DNA of 64,000 bases from an uncultured Clostridia bacterium. GTDB taxonomy: Bacteria; Bacillota; Clostridia; TANB77; CAG-508. The stretch lies in contig CAKPQH010000001.1 in the NCBI GenBank assembly GCA_934178475.1, positions 1 to 64,000 on the forward strand, given 5' to 3'. Position 1 is the stretch's first letter. Each line of letters begins with the position of its first letter. Under the pieces are notes generated by a model that saw only the letters and a program-made list of their open reading frames with translations, had not been told where the DNA came from and did not search any database. Shown here one piece after another: positions 24,552 through 31,305 of the stretch. The position numbers and the translations under genes are program-made.

Positions 24552-25184
24552 ATGCAAAAGAAAATTGGAAGTTTAGAGGATTTACGGTCGTTTGCTTTTA
24601 AGATAGATGAACCGATTAAAGTACGTCCCTTAGTAGGAAAGCATCACAAGATCACTCCCTACTTTGAAAAAGATGTACAAAAAGGTTATTGTATCCATGA
24701 AGGCATGTTGGTTTTCGTTGATGGCGCAGCAATGTATGTCTTCCCATACTTCAACCAAGGACTCGACATCTTAAAGGATGCAAGTTTTATTCCAAAGGAA
24801 ATGTTTGTACCTTTCAGCGATGGTTCTGTACCTGTTGCTTCAGAAGATGATTGGAAAAAAATCGTTGACATGGCAACACAGTATAGAATAGATGAATTCC
24901 AAAAACAGTGTAAAGACTATGCAAAAACAAAAAAGATTCCGTCTATTCCGAAAGAAATTTTGGATAAATGTACTGAGCGCCCTTTGCTCACATACGTTAT
25001 AAACCACATTTATTCGGTATATTCCGGAATTCCAACATTATATTTTGATATTTCCAAAATAGGAACTTACACTGTATATGATGGTCGTTACTGCACATTT
25101 ATCCACACAGACGGCAAAACCTATCATTCAGATCGCATCGATGTATACAAAGCACTTATAGATGCTGGATATACATCACTCTAA
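24552..25184 (+). CDS. hypothetical protein of unknown family, atypical composition
   Basis: 210 residues, soluble, with no signal or membrane segment. Visible features are HKITPYFEKDVQKGYCIHEG, then GAAMYVFPYF, a helical middle (about 95-140) and a C-terminal YTVYDGRYCTFIHTDGKTYHSD segment suggesting beta hairpins. I do not recognise it. ATG at 24552 is chosen because ATTGGAGG lies 8 bases upstream; the in-frame TTG at 24537 is inside that SD. Codon use (CGT, CTC, GTA, CCG, GGC) is clearly less AT-biased than in the neighbours, suggesting recent acquisition or high expression. It has its own promoter and terminator. Confidence 0.7.
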   Translation: MQKKIGSLEDLRSFAFKIDEPIKVRPLVGKHHKITPYFEKDVQKGYCIHEGMLVFVDGAAMYVFPYFNQGLDILKDASFIPKEMFVPFSDGSVPVASEDDWKKIVDMATQYRIDEFQKQCKDYAKTKKIPSIPKEILDKCTERPLLTYVINHIYSVYSGIPTLYFDISKIGTYTVYDGRYCTFIHTDGKTYHSDRIDVYKALIDAGYTSL

Positions 25185-25224
25185 ATCAATTTTTCTTTAA
25201 GCTTAAAAATCTAAATTAAGCTTG

Positions 25225-25252
25225 AAACACACACTATAAAAAGTGTGTGTTT
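25225..25252 (+). terminator. terminator of gene 24552
   Basis: AAACACACACT / AGTGTGTGTTT, an 11-bp perfect stem with a 6-base loop, followed by more T residues on the plus strand, about 40 bases after the stop. Confidence 0.85.
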
Positions 25253-25265
25253 TTTATATAAAACT

Positions 25266-25829
25266 TTATCTAATATTTTTATTTTTTATATAACTTTCTT
25301 TAAACTCTTCTGATAATATATCCATGCTTATAACATCATAGTATTTACCATTTAAAAATTCTGATTTTCTTCTCCTTCCATATTCTTTAAATCCACATTT
25401 TTTATAACAAGAATACGCCCTTTCATTAAATTCTAACAAATCTAACTTAATATTATTTAAATTCAAATAATTAAATCCATAATCTAAAATCAATTTTATA
25501 GCTTCTGTTCCATATCCTTTATTATGGCATTCTTTATCTCCAATAAAAATACCTAATGTTGCAGTTCTTCTTAAATGATTAATTTTTTCCAATCCCACTG
25601 TTCCTATCATTTTTTCACTTTTACTCTCCACAATTACAAAAGACGCTGCATTTTCTGTTTTATTTTCTAAAAATTCTTTCTCTGAATCTAAAGTCATTAC
25701 TTGACTACTTCTTCCTATATAATCTGTTATCTCAAAATCATTTAACCACTTAGTAAATATTTCTACATCGTCAGAATTTCTAGGAGACAAATATAGATTT
25801 TCTCCCACTAATTTTTTAAAATACTTCAT
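25266..25829 (-). CDS. GNAT acetyltransferase, RimJ/RimL-like
   Basis: 187 residues. LSPRNSDDVEIFTKWLND, the acetyl-CoA loop ECHNKGYGTEAIKLIL and the final FNERAYSCYKKCGFKEYGRR are the standard RimJ/RimL-type order. It is last in a minus-strand run of P-loop kinase, GNAT, broken GNAT and GNAT that sits behind an attenuator-like leader. Substrates of such stand-alone GNATs range from ribosomal protein termini to antibiotics. The sequence does not decide. Confidence 0.82.
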   Translation of the reverse strand: MKYFKKLVGENLYLSPRNSDDVEIFTKWLNDFEITDYIGRSSQVMTLDSEKEFLENKTENAASFVIVESKSEKMIGTVGLEKINHLRRTATLGIFIGDKECHNKGYGTEAIKLILDYGFNYLNLNNIKLDLLEFNERAYSCYKKCGFKEYGRRRKSEFLNGKYYDVISMDILSEEFKESYIKNKNIR

Positions 25830-25846
25830 ATCAAAATCCCCCCATA

Positions 25847-26333
25847 TTAAATATCATATATAAAAGCTACTTCATCATAGTCTTTATTTCCTATTTTAAA
25901 TTTTCTTTCTTCTAATAGCTCTCCACCCATTTTTCCATAAAAGAGTCTAGCATTTTTATTTTCTTTTAAACACCATAATATAAATTTCTTATATCCTCTT
26001 TCTTTTAATATTTTCTTTACTTCATTTATTAACGCTTTTCCTATTCCGCTTCCTCTTACAATCTTTCCTTACATATAAAGCAATGATTTCTCCATAATCT
26101 TTAATTTTTTCTCTACTTTCTCCAAATCTGCAATATCCTAATACATTATTATCTTCAACATATACTATCGCCTTTTGTTTTTCATAGTTATTCATTATTC
26201 TTTCTTCTTTTTTCTTGTATGTTAAGTCTCTTAAATATTCTTCATCTACCATTCCTTTATATGTCTCTTTCCAATCATCAACTATTATTTTTGATATTTC
26301 TTTGATATCTTCCTTTTCGTAATATCTTATCAT
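25847..26333 (-). pseudogene. GNAT acetyltransferase gene broken by a frameshift
   Basis: The first frame runs from ATG at 26331-26333 (MIRYYEKEDIKEISKIIVDD) through the beta strand IIALYVRKDC and then stops. Switching frame near 26052-26064 restores the acetyl-CoA loop GSGIGKALINEV, then KKFILWCLKENKNARLFYGKMG (split here as KKFILWCLKENK and ARLFYGKMG) and the ending DEVAFIYDI with a stop at 25847-25849. One extra A, or two missing bases, explains it. Together the two parts would make a normal GNAT of about 162 residues. Confidence 0.8.
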
Positions 26334-26344
26334 AGTATTTCCTC

Positions 26345-26794
26345 CTAAATTTTCATTTCTAATTTTACACTTCTTTCTTTAAATCCTATATCTTTGTAAA
26401 ACTTTAATGCATTTACATTATTGGCATATGCAGTTAATATAATTTCATTACAATCTTCTTTGATTGCAAAATTTTTTATCTCCTCAAAAAAAATTCTACC
26501 AATTCCTTTTCTTCTAAAATTCTCCTCTATTCCAAACTCCTCTATACAAAATCTTCTACTAGGTTGTTGCAGAGGAGATGTATCTCTTATCATACATAAT
26601 GCATATCCTAAAATTTCTTTTTCTTCTATAACTAATATTATATCTTCCTCCAACAATCTTTCAAATCGTCCTTCCATAGAATTATTAACTTTTTTAAATA
26701 CATCTGGTCTCAAATCCACATGCACATTATGTACTTGTGTTGATATTTTATTTATTTCTTCAAAATCTTCTAATTTTGCTCTTCTAACATTCAT
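26345..26794 (-). CDS. GNAT-family N-acetyltransferase
   Basis: 149 residues. NVRRAKLEDFEEINKIS start, EFGIEENFRRKGIGRIFFEE (acetyl-CoA loop RRKGIG) and EIILTAYANNVNALKFYKDIGF (cited by its ends) form a complete GNAT domain. It lies 11 bases after the P-loop kinase gene in the same transcript, which suggests a shared role, possibly covalent modification of a toxic small molecule (inference). Confidence 0.83.
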   Translation of the reverse strand: MNVRRAKLEDFEEINKISTQVHNVHVDLRPDVFKKVNNSMEGRFERLLEEDIILVIEEKEILGYALCMIRDTSPLQQPSRRFCIEEFGIEENFRRKGIGRIFFEEIKNFAIKEDCNEIILTAYANNVNALKFYKDIGFKERSVKLEMKI

Positions 26795-26805
26795 ATTTAA
26801 TCCTC

Positions 26806-27360
26806 CTATATCTTAAATGTTTCTTTTATCATAATCGCAACTTCTTTTGCTGGGATACTTTCATTATTAATTCTCAAATAATTTTTTTCTTTAACTTCAC
26901 CCTCGTATGAATTATTCCTATTCTTACTATGTGAAATCAATAATCTTGCTTCACTTACATTAACATCTCTTTTAGTTGTCTTATTTGCTATTCTGTTTTG
27001 AGTTTTATTTCTTTTCATTCTTTCTTCTAAAGATGCTTCGAGCTCAACAAAATATATATCTGCACCCTTAAATATTTCTTTTATTTTTTCAATATATTCC
27101 CAATCTTCTTTTAAGTCATAACATATAGCACAAGTAAATATGATTCCATATAAATCACTTTTAGCAACTTCTTCAAATATTTGCATACGAAAAGAATCGA
27201 CTAAGTTTCTCCCAACTTCTGTACCATAGCTAAAAAAATTAGATACCAAATCAATTGTCATATGGTTATGAAACAATTTTAATCCTGTTATTTTTGCTAG
27301 TTCTTGCCCTACTGTCATCTTACCAACCGCTTCAGGCCCTGTTATCATTACAAATTTCAT
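26806..27360 (-). CDS. P-loop nucleotide/small-molecule kinase-like ATPase
   Basis: 184 residues from ATG at 27358-27360, which follows AAAGGGGATGATAAA. A GTG nine codons upstream lies within the attenuator hairpin and is not preferred. The P-loop is TGPEAVGKMTVGQ: Met replaces the usual Ser/Thr after GK, and a Thr follows. Helices and a lid region with EERMKRNKTQNR resemble shikimate-kinase-like enzymes, the fold that also includes chloramphenicol phosphotransferase. First gene of a kinase-GNAT operon behind a leader with promoter, putative leader peptide and terminator. The substrate is unknown. Confidence 0.72.
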   Translation of the reverse strand: MKFVMITGPEAVGKMTVGQELAKITGLKLFHNHMTIDLVSNFFSYGTEVGRNLVDSFRMQIFEEVAKSDLYGIIFTCAICYDLKEDWEYIEKIKEIFKGADIYFVELEASLEERMKRNKTQNRIANKTTKRDVNVSEARLLISHSKNRNNSYEGEVKEKNYLRINNESIPAKEVAIMIKETFKI

Positions 27361-27374
27361 TTTATCATCCCCTT

Positions 27375-27419
27375 TAAAAAACCTCACGAAAGAATCCTTT
27401 AGGACTCCTCGTGAGGTTT
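27375..27419 (-). terminator. intrinsic terminator in the leader of the kinase-GNAT operon (candidate attenuator)
   Basis: Perfect 11-bp arms AAACCTCACGA (27379-27389 on the plus strand) and TCGTGAGGTTT (27409-27419), with an inner TCCT/AGGA stem, followed on the minus strand by six T residues. It ends only a few bases before the kinase SD. It lies between a consensus promoter and the first gene, so read-through must be needed for expression. A UAGACU / AGUCCUA pairing (27424-27432 with 27400-27406) could form an alternative structure. Confidence 0.75.
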
Positions 27420-27428
27420 CATCTCAGT

Positions 27429-27482
27429 CTAGTGTAAATAGCTATTGCTATTCTGCGTTGCTCGATTTAATCTTAAACGCAC
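27429..27482 (-). CDS. possible 17-codon leader peptide with Arg-Leu-Arg start
   Basis: A GTG at 27480-27482 opens MRLRLNRATQNSNSYLH and a TAG stop, between the promoter and the terminator. The Arg-x-Arg start resembles the +x+ macrolide-arrest motif of ErmDL-type leader peptides (MRLR). A caveat is serious: the SD AAAAGGAG overlaps the GTG, so spacing is wrong and no other standard start exists in frame. The peptide call is therefore tentative. The leader RNA itself is better supported. Confidence 0.35.
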   Translation of the reverse strand: MRLRLNRATQNSNSYLH

Positions 27483-27499
27483 TCCTTTTATTTTTATAT

Positions 27500-27528
27500 A
27501 TTTTAACATGTATGCTTATTACTGTCAA
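27500..27528 (-). promoter_or_regulatory. consensus promoter of the kinase-GNAT operon leader
   Basis: TTGACA (27523-27528), 17-base spacer, TAAAAT (27500-27505) on the minus strand. Transcription would begin near 27493, giving a leader of about 130 bases before the kinase start codon. Confidence 0.82.
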
Positions 27529-27604
27529 TCCCTAATCTAAACTATTTTTTTACTATATTAATATCTATACATTATAATTAATAATTACCATATACGTCCA
27601 TAAA

Positions 27605-27636
27605 AAACACAACTAGATTTAACTCTAATTGTGTTT
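27605..27636 (-). terminator. terminator of the SSB gene
   Basis: AAACACAA / TTGTGTTT outer stem and TAGA / TCTA inner stem, followed by T6 on the minus strand, 16 bases after the SSB stop codon. Confidence 0.8.
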
Positions 27637-27651
27637 ATATTTTTATTCTAA

Positions 27652-28377
27652 TTATATAGCTTCTTGAACATCATTATTTTCTGTTTCTTCATTATTATTT
27701 TCAGATTCTTTAATTATCTCTAAACTTCCAATTGATACTTCATAAGCAACCTTTTTAAGTACTGTTCCATCTTCTAATTTCTTTTCATAATTTCTTGATT
27801 GAATTCTACCTACTATCTTAACTTCTGTTCCAACTTCAAGATTTTGACAAAATCTAGCATTTCTTCCCCAAGCAATTGATGGAATATAATCTGATTTGTT
27901 ATAAGATCTATTTACAGCTAATAATATATCTGCAATTTCTCTTCCAAATGGTGTTTGTCTATATATAGGTTTTTTACAAATATATCCTATTAAAACAACT
28001 TCATTTGTTATCATATCTTTTCTAACAAATTCACTTGTTTCTTCGTCACCTTCTACAGTCTCTTTTTCATCATCCTCAATTTTTTCAATATCTTTAACAA
28101 ATACTGTAAGTATTAATTTGTTTCTTTCATTTTCATAACTATTATAAGATCTAAATTGTCCTTTAACTAATAACTTTGTTCCTATTACTAACATGTCATC
28201 AGTTATTAATCTTTCAGATATTGTTACAGGTATTACATCTGCATTTCCACTTAAACGTGGTATAGTTAAATCAAATGAATAAAACCTTTCTCCATAAATT
28301 TCATGACTGAATTGTTTTTCAGATGTTACTTTTCCTACTAATGTTAAGTAGTTGTTTTCTAAATAATTTGTATCCAA
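27652..28377 (-). CDS. single-stranded DNA-binding protein with two OB folds
   Basis: 241 residues. An N-terminal OB-like region (10-110: NYLTLVGKVTSEKQF, LLVKGQFRSYN) is followed by an acidic linker and a second, canonical SSB-like OB fold (about 125-225: EVVLIGYICKKPIYRQTPFGREIADILLAV in outline, then SIAWGRNARF and VKIVGRIQSRNY). This double-OB form is common in Clostridia beside the standard ssb. The tail is acidic but lacks the DDIPF-type tip, so contacts with repair proteins may differ. Probably binds single-stranded DNA in the cytosol. Confidence 0.82.
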   Translation of the reverse strand: MDTNYLENNYLTLVGKVTSEKQFSHEIYGERFYSFDLTIPRLSGNADVIPVTISERLITDDMLVIGTKLLVKGQFRSYNSYENERNKLILTVFVKDIEKIEDDEKETVEGDEETSEFVRKDMITNEVVLIGYICKKPIYRQTPFGREIADILLAVNRSYNKSDYIPSIAWGRNARFCQNLEVGTEVKIVGRIQSRNYEKKLEDGTVLKKVAYEVSIGSLEIIKESENNNEETENNDVQEAI

Positions 28378-28500
28378 TTTTTATTCCTCCCTATTTTTTA
28401 TTTTATCTCAAGTAGTCTTCTCTTTATTTGTTTATTAAATCTCACATTTATTATTATACACCATTTTCCAGGTTTTGTCTACATAAAAAGTTAATTTTTT

Positions 28501-29013
28501 CTATATTTTTTTCAAAAAAATGCCATAAATACTTAAGATTATAAAAATTGGAAGCGTATTATGCACTTTTTTTAAATTATTCTTTTTTATAATTATGTTA
28601 AATTCCTGTTCTTCTAATAATTTATTATCTGCTCTTTCTATCTCTTTTTGATTACATACTAATATCTTTGTATCTGCTATGCTTGAAATTGTAAAATCAG
28701 CCTTTTTATTAAGTCCATATGTTATAATCTTTATATTTTTATTCTTAACAAAATCATATGTTTTTATAATATCAGAATTTATAACAATATATTTACAATT
28801 TTCAATTAATTTATAAATATAATTTGATCTTATTAAAAATTCTTTTATATCCTGATCAATAACAATAATATCAAATTTAATATTTTTTATATTTCCGATA
28901 TTGCTTAAATTAACATTAATTACCTCAAATTTCTTTTCACAACCATTTTTTATTATGGAATTTCTTATAAAATTGCTATCATTTTCTTTAGCAATTGTAG
29001 CTATAAAAGGCAT
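28501..29013 (-). CDS. hypothetical protein with Mur-ligase-like Rossmann segment and C-terminal hydrophobic end
   Basis: 170 residues from ATG at 29011-29013, behind AAAGGGGAG. The order FDIIVIDQDIKE, CKYIVINSDIIKTYDF and IKIITYGLNKKADFTISSI resembles the middle domain of Mur ligase-related proteins (VVNSD, TYG-x-N-x-KA-x-x-T-x-SS) but no ATP-binding P-loop is present. The last 15 residues are hydrophobic (LPIFIILSIYGIFL). The similarity is loose. It is 38 bases after a small membrane protein gene in the tsf direction of transcription. Confidence 0.5.
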   Translation of the reverse strand: MPFIATIAKENDSNFIRNSIIKNGCEKKFEVINVNLSNIGNIKNIKFDIIVIDQDIKEFLIRSNYIYKLIENCKYIVINSDIIKTYDFVKNKNIKIITYGLNKKADFTISSIADTKILVCNQKEIERADNKLLEEQEFNIIIKKNNLKKVHNTLPIFIILSIYGIFLKKI

Positions 29014-29071
29014 AACTCTCCCCTTTAAAAACATTTTTTATTTATTATATAGTTTTGTATAAAAAATATAC

Positions 29072-29296
29072 TTAATTTATAACATTATTTGCAATTATTG
29101 TATTTTGAGTTGTCTCTCTTACAGTATTATCAACAATAACTATATTGTTTTCTATTTTATTACTTGTTGTCTGCTCAGTTTCTATTAAATCTGAATTCAA
29201 CACCTTAGACATCAAAAATAATGTTACAATTGTAAACACAGAAACAACATATGCATATAATTTTTCTTTACTTATAACTAAAAATCTTTTTTTCAA
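29072..29296 (-). CDS. 74-residue single-pass membrane protein, unknown
   Basis: A TTG start at 29294-29296 follows TTGGAGG by 8-9 bases. The SD is the 3' arm of a perfect 12-bp hairpin. The protein has a short basic N-terminus (KKRFLVISKEK), one membrane helix (about 13-32) and an extracytoplasmic Asn/Thr-rich tail. No family is recognised. Translation is likely restrained by the hairpin, and it lies between tsf and the gene at 28501. Confidence 0.55.
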   Translation of the reverse strand: MKKRFLVISKEKLYAYVVSVFTIVTLFLMSKVLNSDLIETEQTTSNKIENNIVIVDNTVRETTQNTIIANNVIN

Positions 29297-29305
29297 AAAA
29301 ATACC

Positions 29306-29348
29306 TCCAACAATAACCTTACTTTAATTGTATGATTATTGTTGGAGA
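29306..29348 (-). terminator. tsf terminator whose 3' arm is the next gene's ribosome-binding site
   Basis: Perfect 12-bp arms CTCCAACAATAA (29306-29317) and TTATTGTTGGAG (29337-29348) with a 19-base loop. On the minus strand the stem is followed by GTAT7, so it resembles an intrinsic terminator 17 bases after the tsf stop. The TTGGAGG in the 3' arm is also the SD of the gene starting at 29296. Confidence 0.75.
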
Positions 29349-29364
29349 ATAATGTTATTTTTTA

Positions 29365-30246
29365 CTATTTTATTTGTTTCATAACTTCTTCAGCAAAGTT
29401 TTCTTCCTTCTTTTCGATTCCTTCACCTTTTTCAATTCTAGCAAATCTTACTATTTCTGCTCCTTTTGTTTTTAATAAATCCATTACTTTTTGATCTGGA
29501 TCTTTAACAAATGGTTGCTCTGTTAAGCATATTTCACTATAGAATTTTCCAATTCTTCCTAATACTATTTTTTCAGCTATAGCTTCTGGTTTTCCTTCAT
29601 TCATAGCTTGAACTTTTAATATTTCCATTTCTTTGTCTAATCTTTCTTGTGGTACAGCTTCTCTATTTAAAAACTCTGGTTTAGCTGCAGCTATTTGCAT
29701 ACAAATATCTTTAGCTAATACATTATCAGCATTTTTCATTTCTACAAGTACAGCAATTTTACCATCTCCATGGATATATTTTTCTATTAATCCATCTGTT
29801 GTTTCAAATCTTACAAATCTACGAATACTTAATTTTTCTCCTATTTTTGCAATCTTGTCTACTAATACTTCTGATACTGTTTTACCAGCAACTTCTATTG
29901 ATTCTTGTGCTAATAAATCTTCAACATCTGTTGGATTTTTTTCAGCAACTTGTTTTGCAACTAATTCAACAAAAGCTCTAAATTCAGCATTTTGAGCAAC
30001 AAAGTCTGTTTCTGAATTTACTTCTACTGCTGCTCCTACTTTTCCATCTTCTGTTACATATGCTAAAACTAATCCTTCTGCTGCTATTCTGTCTGATTTC
30101 TTAGCTGCTTTAGCTATTCCCTTTTCACGTAATAATTCAATTGCTTTTTCCATATCTCCATCTGCTTCTGTTAAAACTTTCTTGCAGTCCATCATTCCTG
30201 CACCTGTTTTTTCCCTTAAATCTTTTACCATTTGAGCTGATATCAT
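29365..30246 (-). CDS. tsf: elongation factor Ts
   Basis: 293 residues from ATG at 30244-30246, which follows AAAGGAGG. An open frame extends 24 codons further but has no SD. The N-terminal UBA-like domain (SAQMVKDLREKTGAGMMDCK in outline) and the TDFVAQN motif that contacts EF-Tu are intact, and length is normal. EF-Ts recycles EF-Tu-GDP. It follows rpsB with a terminator-like hairpin in the 72-base gap, the usual rpsB-tsf order. Confidence 0.97.
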   Translation of the reverse strand: MISAQMVKDLREKTGAGMMDCKKVLTEADGDMEKAIELLREKGIAKAAKKSDRIAAEGLVLAYVTEDGKVGAAVEVNSETDFVAQNAEFRAFVELVAKQVAEKNPTDVEDLLAQESIEVAGKTVSEVLVDKIAKIGEKLSIRRFVRFETTDGLIEKYIHGDGKIAVLVEMKNADNVLAKDICMQIAAAKPEFLNREAVPQERLDKEMEILKVQAMNEGKPEAIAEKIVLGRIGKFYSEICLTEQPFVKDPDQKVMDLLKTKGAEIVRFARIEKGEGIEKKEENFAEEVMKQIK

Positions 30247-30276
30247 TTTTATTCCTCCTTTATTTTTATAAAAAAT

Positions 30277-30305
30277 AGAGTAGAGCAGATTCGCCGCCCT
30301 ACTCT
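30277..30305 (-). terminator. terminator-like hairpin between rpsB and tsf
   Basis: AGAGTAG / CTACTCT, extended by G-U, G-C and C-G pairs, followed by AT6 on the minus strand. It begins 14 bases after the rpsB stop and would reduce tsf expression relative to rpsB. Confidence 0.7.
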
Positions 30306-30318
30306 TAAAGTCACACAA

Positions 30319-31086
30319 TTATTCTTCTATCTCTTGTGCAACTACTTCTTCCATAGTTTCTGGTTCTGCTTCTTCTACACTTTCTTGTTCTGTTTCAAAG
30401 CTTTCTCCTTGTTTTCCTTCAATAACTGCGTTTGCCATAACATCTGTTATTAATTTAACAGCACGTATAGCGTCATCATTTCCAGGTATAGGATAATCTA
30501 ATACTTCTGGATTACAGTTAGTATCAACAATTCCTACTACTGGTATATTTAATTTTTTAGCTTCTTTTATAGCATTTATTTCTTTCTTTGGATCAACTAA
30601 GAATATAACACCTGGTATTTCTTCCATATCTTTTATTCCACCAAGGTTTGTTTCTAATTTTTCCATTTCTTTCTTTAATAAAGTAACTTCTTTTTTAGGT
30701 AGTACATCAAAAGTACCATCTTCTTCCATTTTTTCAAGTTCTTTAAGTCTCTTTATTCTTTTTTGAATTGTATTAAAGTTTGTTAGCATTCCTCCTAACC
30801 ATCTTTGATCAACATAGTACATTCCGCACTTTTCTGCTGCTTCTTTAACACATTCTTGCGCTTGTTTTTTTGTTCCTACAAATAGAACTGTTTTTCCTTC
30901 TTCTGCTTGAGTTCTAATAAACTCATAAGCTTCATCTAATTTTTTAGATGTTTTTTGTAAATCGATAATATGGATACCATTTCTAGCTTGAAATATATAC
31001 TCAGCCATCTTAGGGTCCCATCTTCTTGTTTGATGTCCAAAATGAACACCAGCTTCAAGTAATTGTTTCATTGCAACTACTGCCAT
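30319..31086 (-). CDS. rpsB: 30S ribosomal protein S2
   Basis: 255 residues. AVVAMKQLLEAGVHFGHQTRRW, RNGIHIIDLQKT, FVGTKKQAQE and QRWLGGMLTNFNTI are the S2 signatures. The C-terminal 20 residues are a Glu-rich extension typical of Firmicutes. It starts behind GAGGAGG, downstream of a good promoter and a leader of about 100 bases that could bind S2 or other regulators. Confidence 0.98.
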   Translation of the reverse strand: MAVVAMKQLLEAGVHFGHQTRRWDPKMAEYIFQARNGIHIIDLQKTSKKLDEAYEFIRTQAEEGKTVLFVGTKKQAQECVKEAAEKCGMYYVDQRWLGGMLTNFNTIQKRIKRLKELEKMEEDGTFDVLPKKEVTLLKKEMEKLETNLGGIKDMEEIPGVIFLVDPKKEINAIKEAKKLNIPVVGIVDTNCNPEVLDYPIPGNDDAIRAVKLITDVMANAVIEGKQGESFETEQESVEEAEPETMEEVVAQEIEE

Positions 31087-31196
31087 TTTAAATTCCTCCT
31101 CTTTGTTTTTACTTCCATAAAGATCATTATATATTTGGACCTATTTTATAGGCACTCCCAACTATATTCACTTTATGTGTTTTTTCAACGTTTAAT

Positions 31197-31225
31197 ATTT
31201 TATCATACTTTTCTTGCAAAATCAA
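31197..31225 (-). promoter_or_regulatory. rpsB promoter
   Basis: TTGATT (31220-31225), 17-base spacer, TAAAAT (31197-31202). The leader to the rpsB start (about 100 bases) contains a small CCTAT/ATAGG hairpin at about 31140-31155 but I cannot assign a known S2 leader. Confidence 0.7.
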
Positions 31226-31261
31226 GCATTTTAGCAATTTTTCTAAAAATAAAATAAAAAA

Positions 31262-31286
31262 GTTTCTTGTATTTGATACTAGAAAC
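31262..31286 (-). terminator. terminator of gene 31306
   Basis: GTTTCTTGTAT / ATACTAGAAAC with one T-T mismatch and a 3-base loop, flanked by A and T runs that allow function on the minus strand, 20 bases after the stop. Confidence 0.75.
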
Positions 31287-31305
31287 CTTTTTATTTATTA
31301 TATTA

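Noticed and set aside
26421..26816. 131-codon plus-strand ORF across the GNAT gene
   Set aside because: Antisense shadow of an intact GNAT domain.
27361..27528. T-box or known riboswitch before the kinase gene
   Set aside because: No T-box AGGGUGGNACCGCG core and no riboswitch consensus that I recognise. A leader-peptide attenuator fits better.
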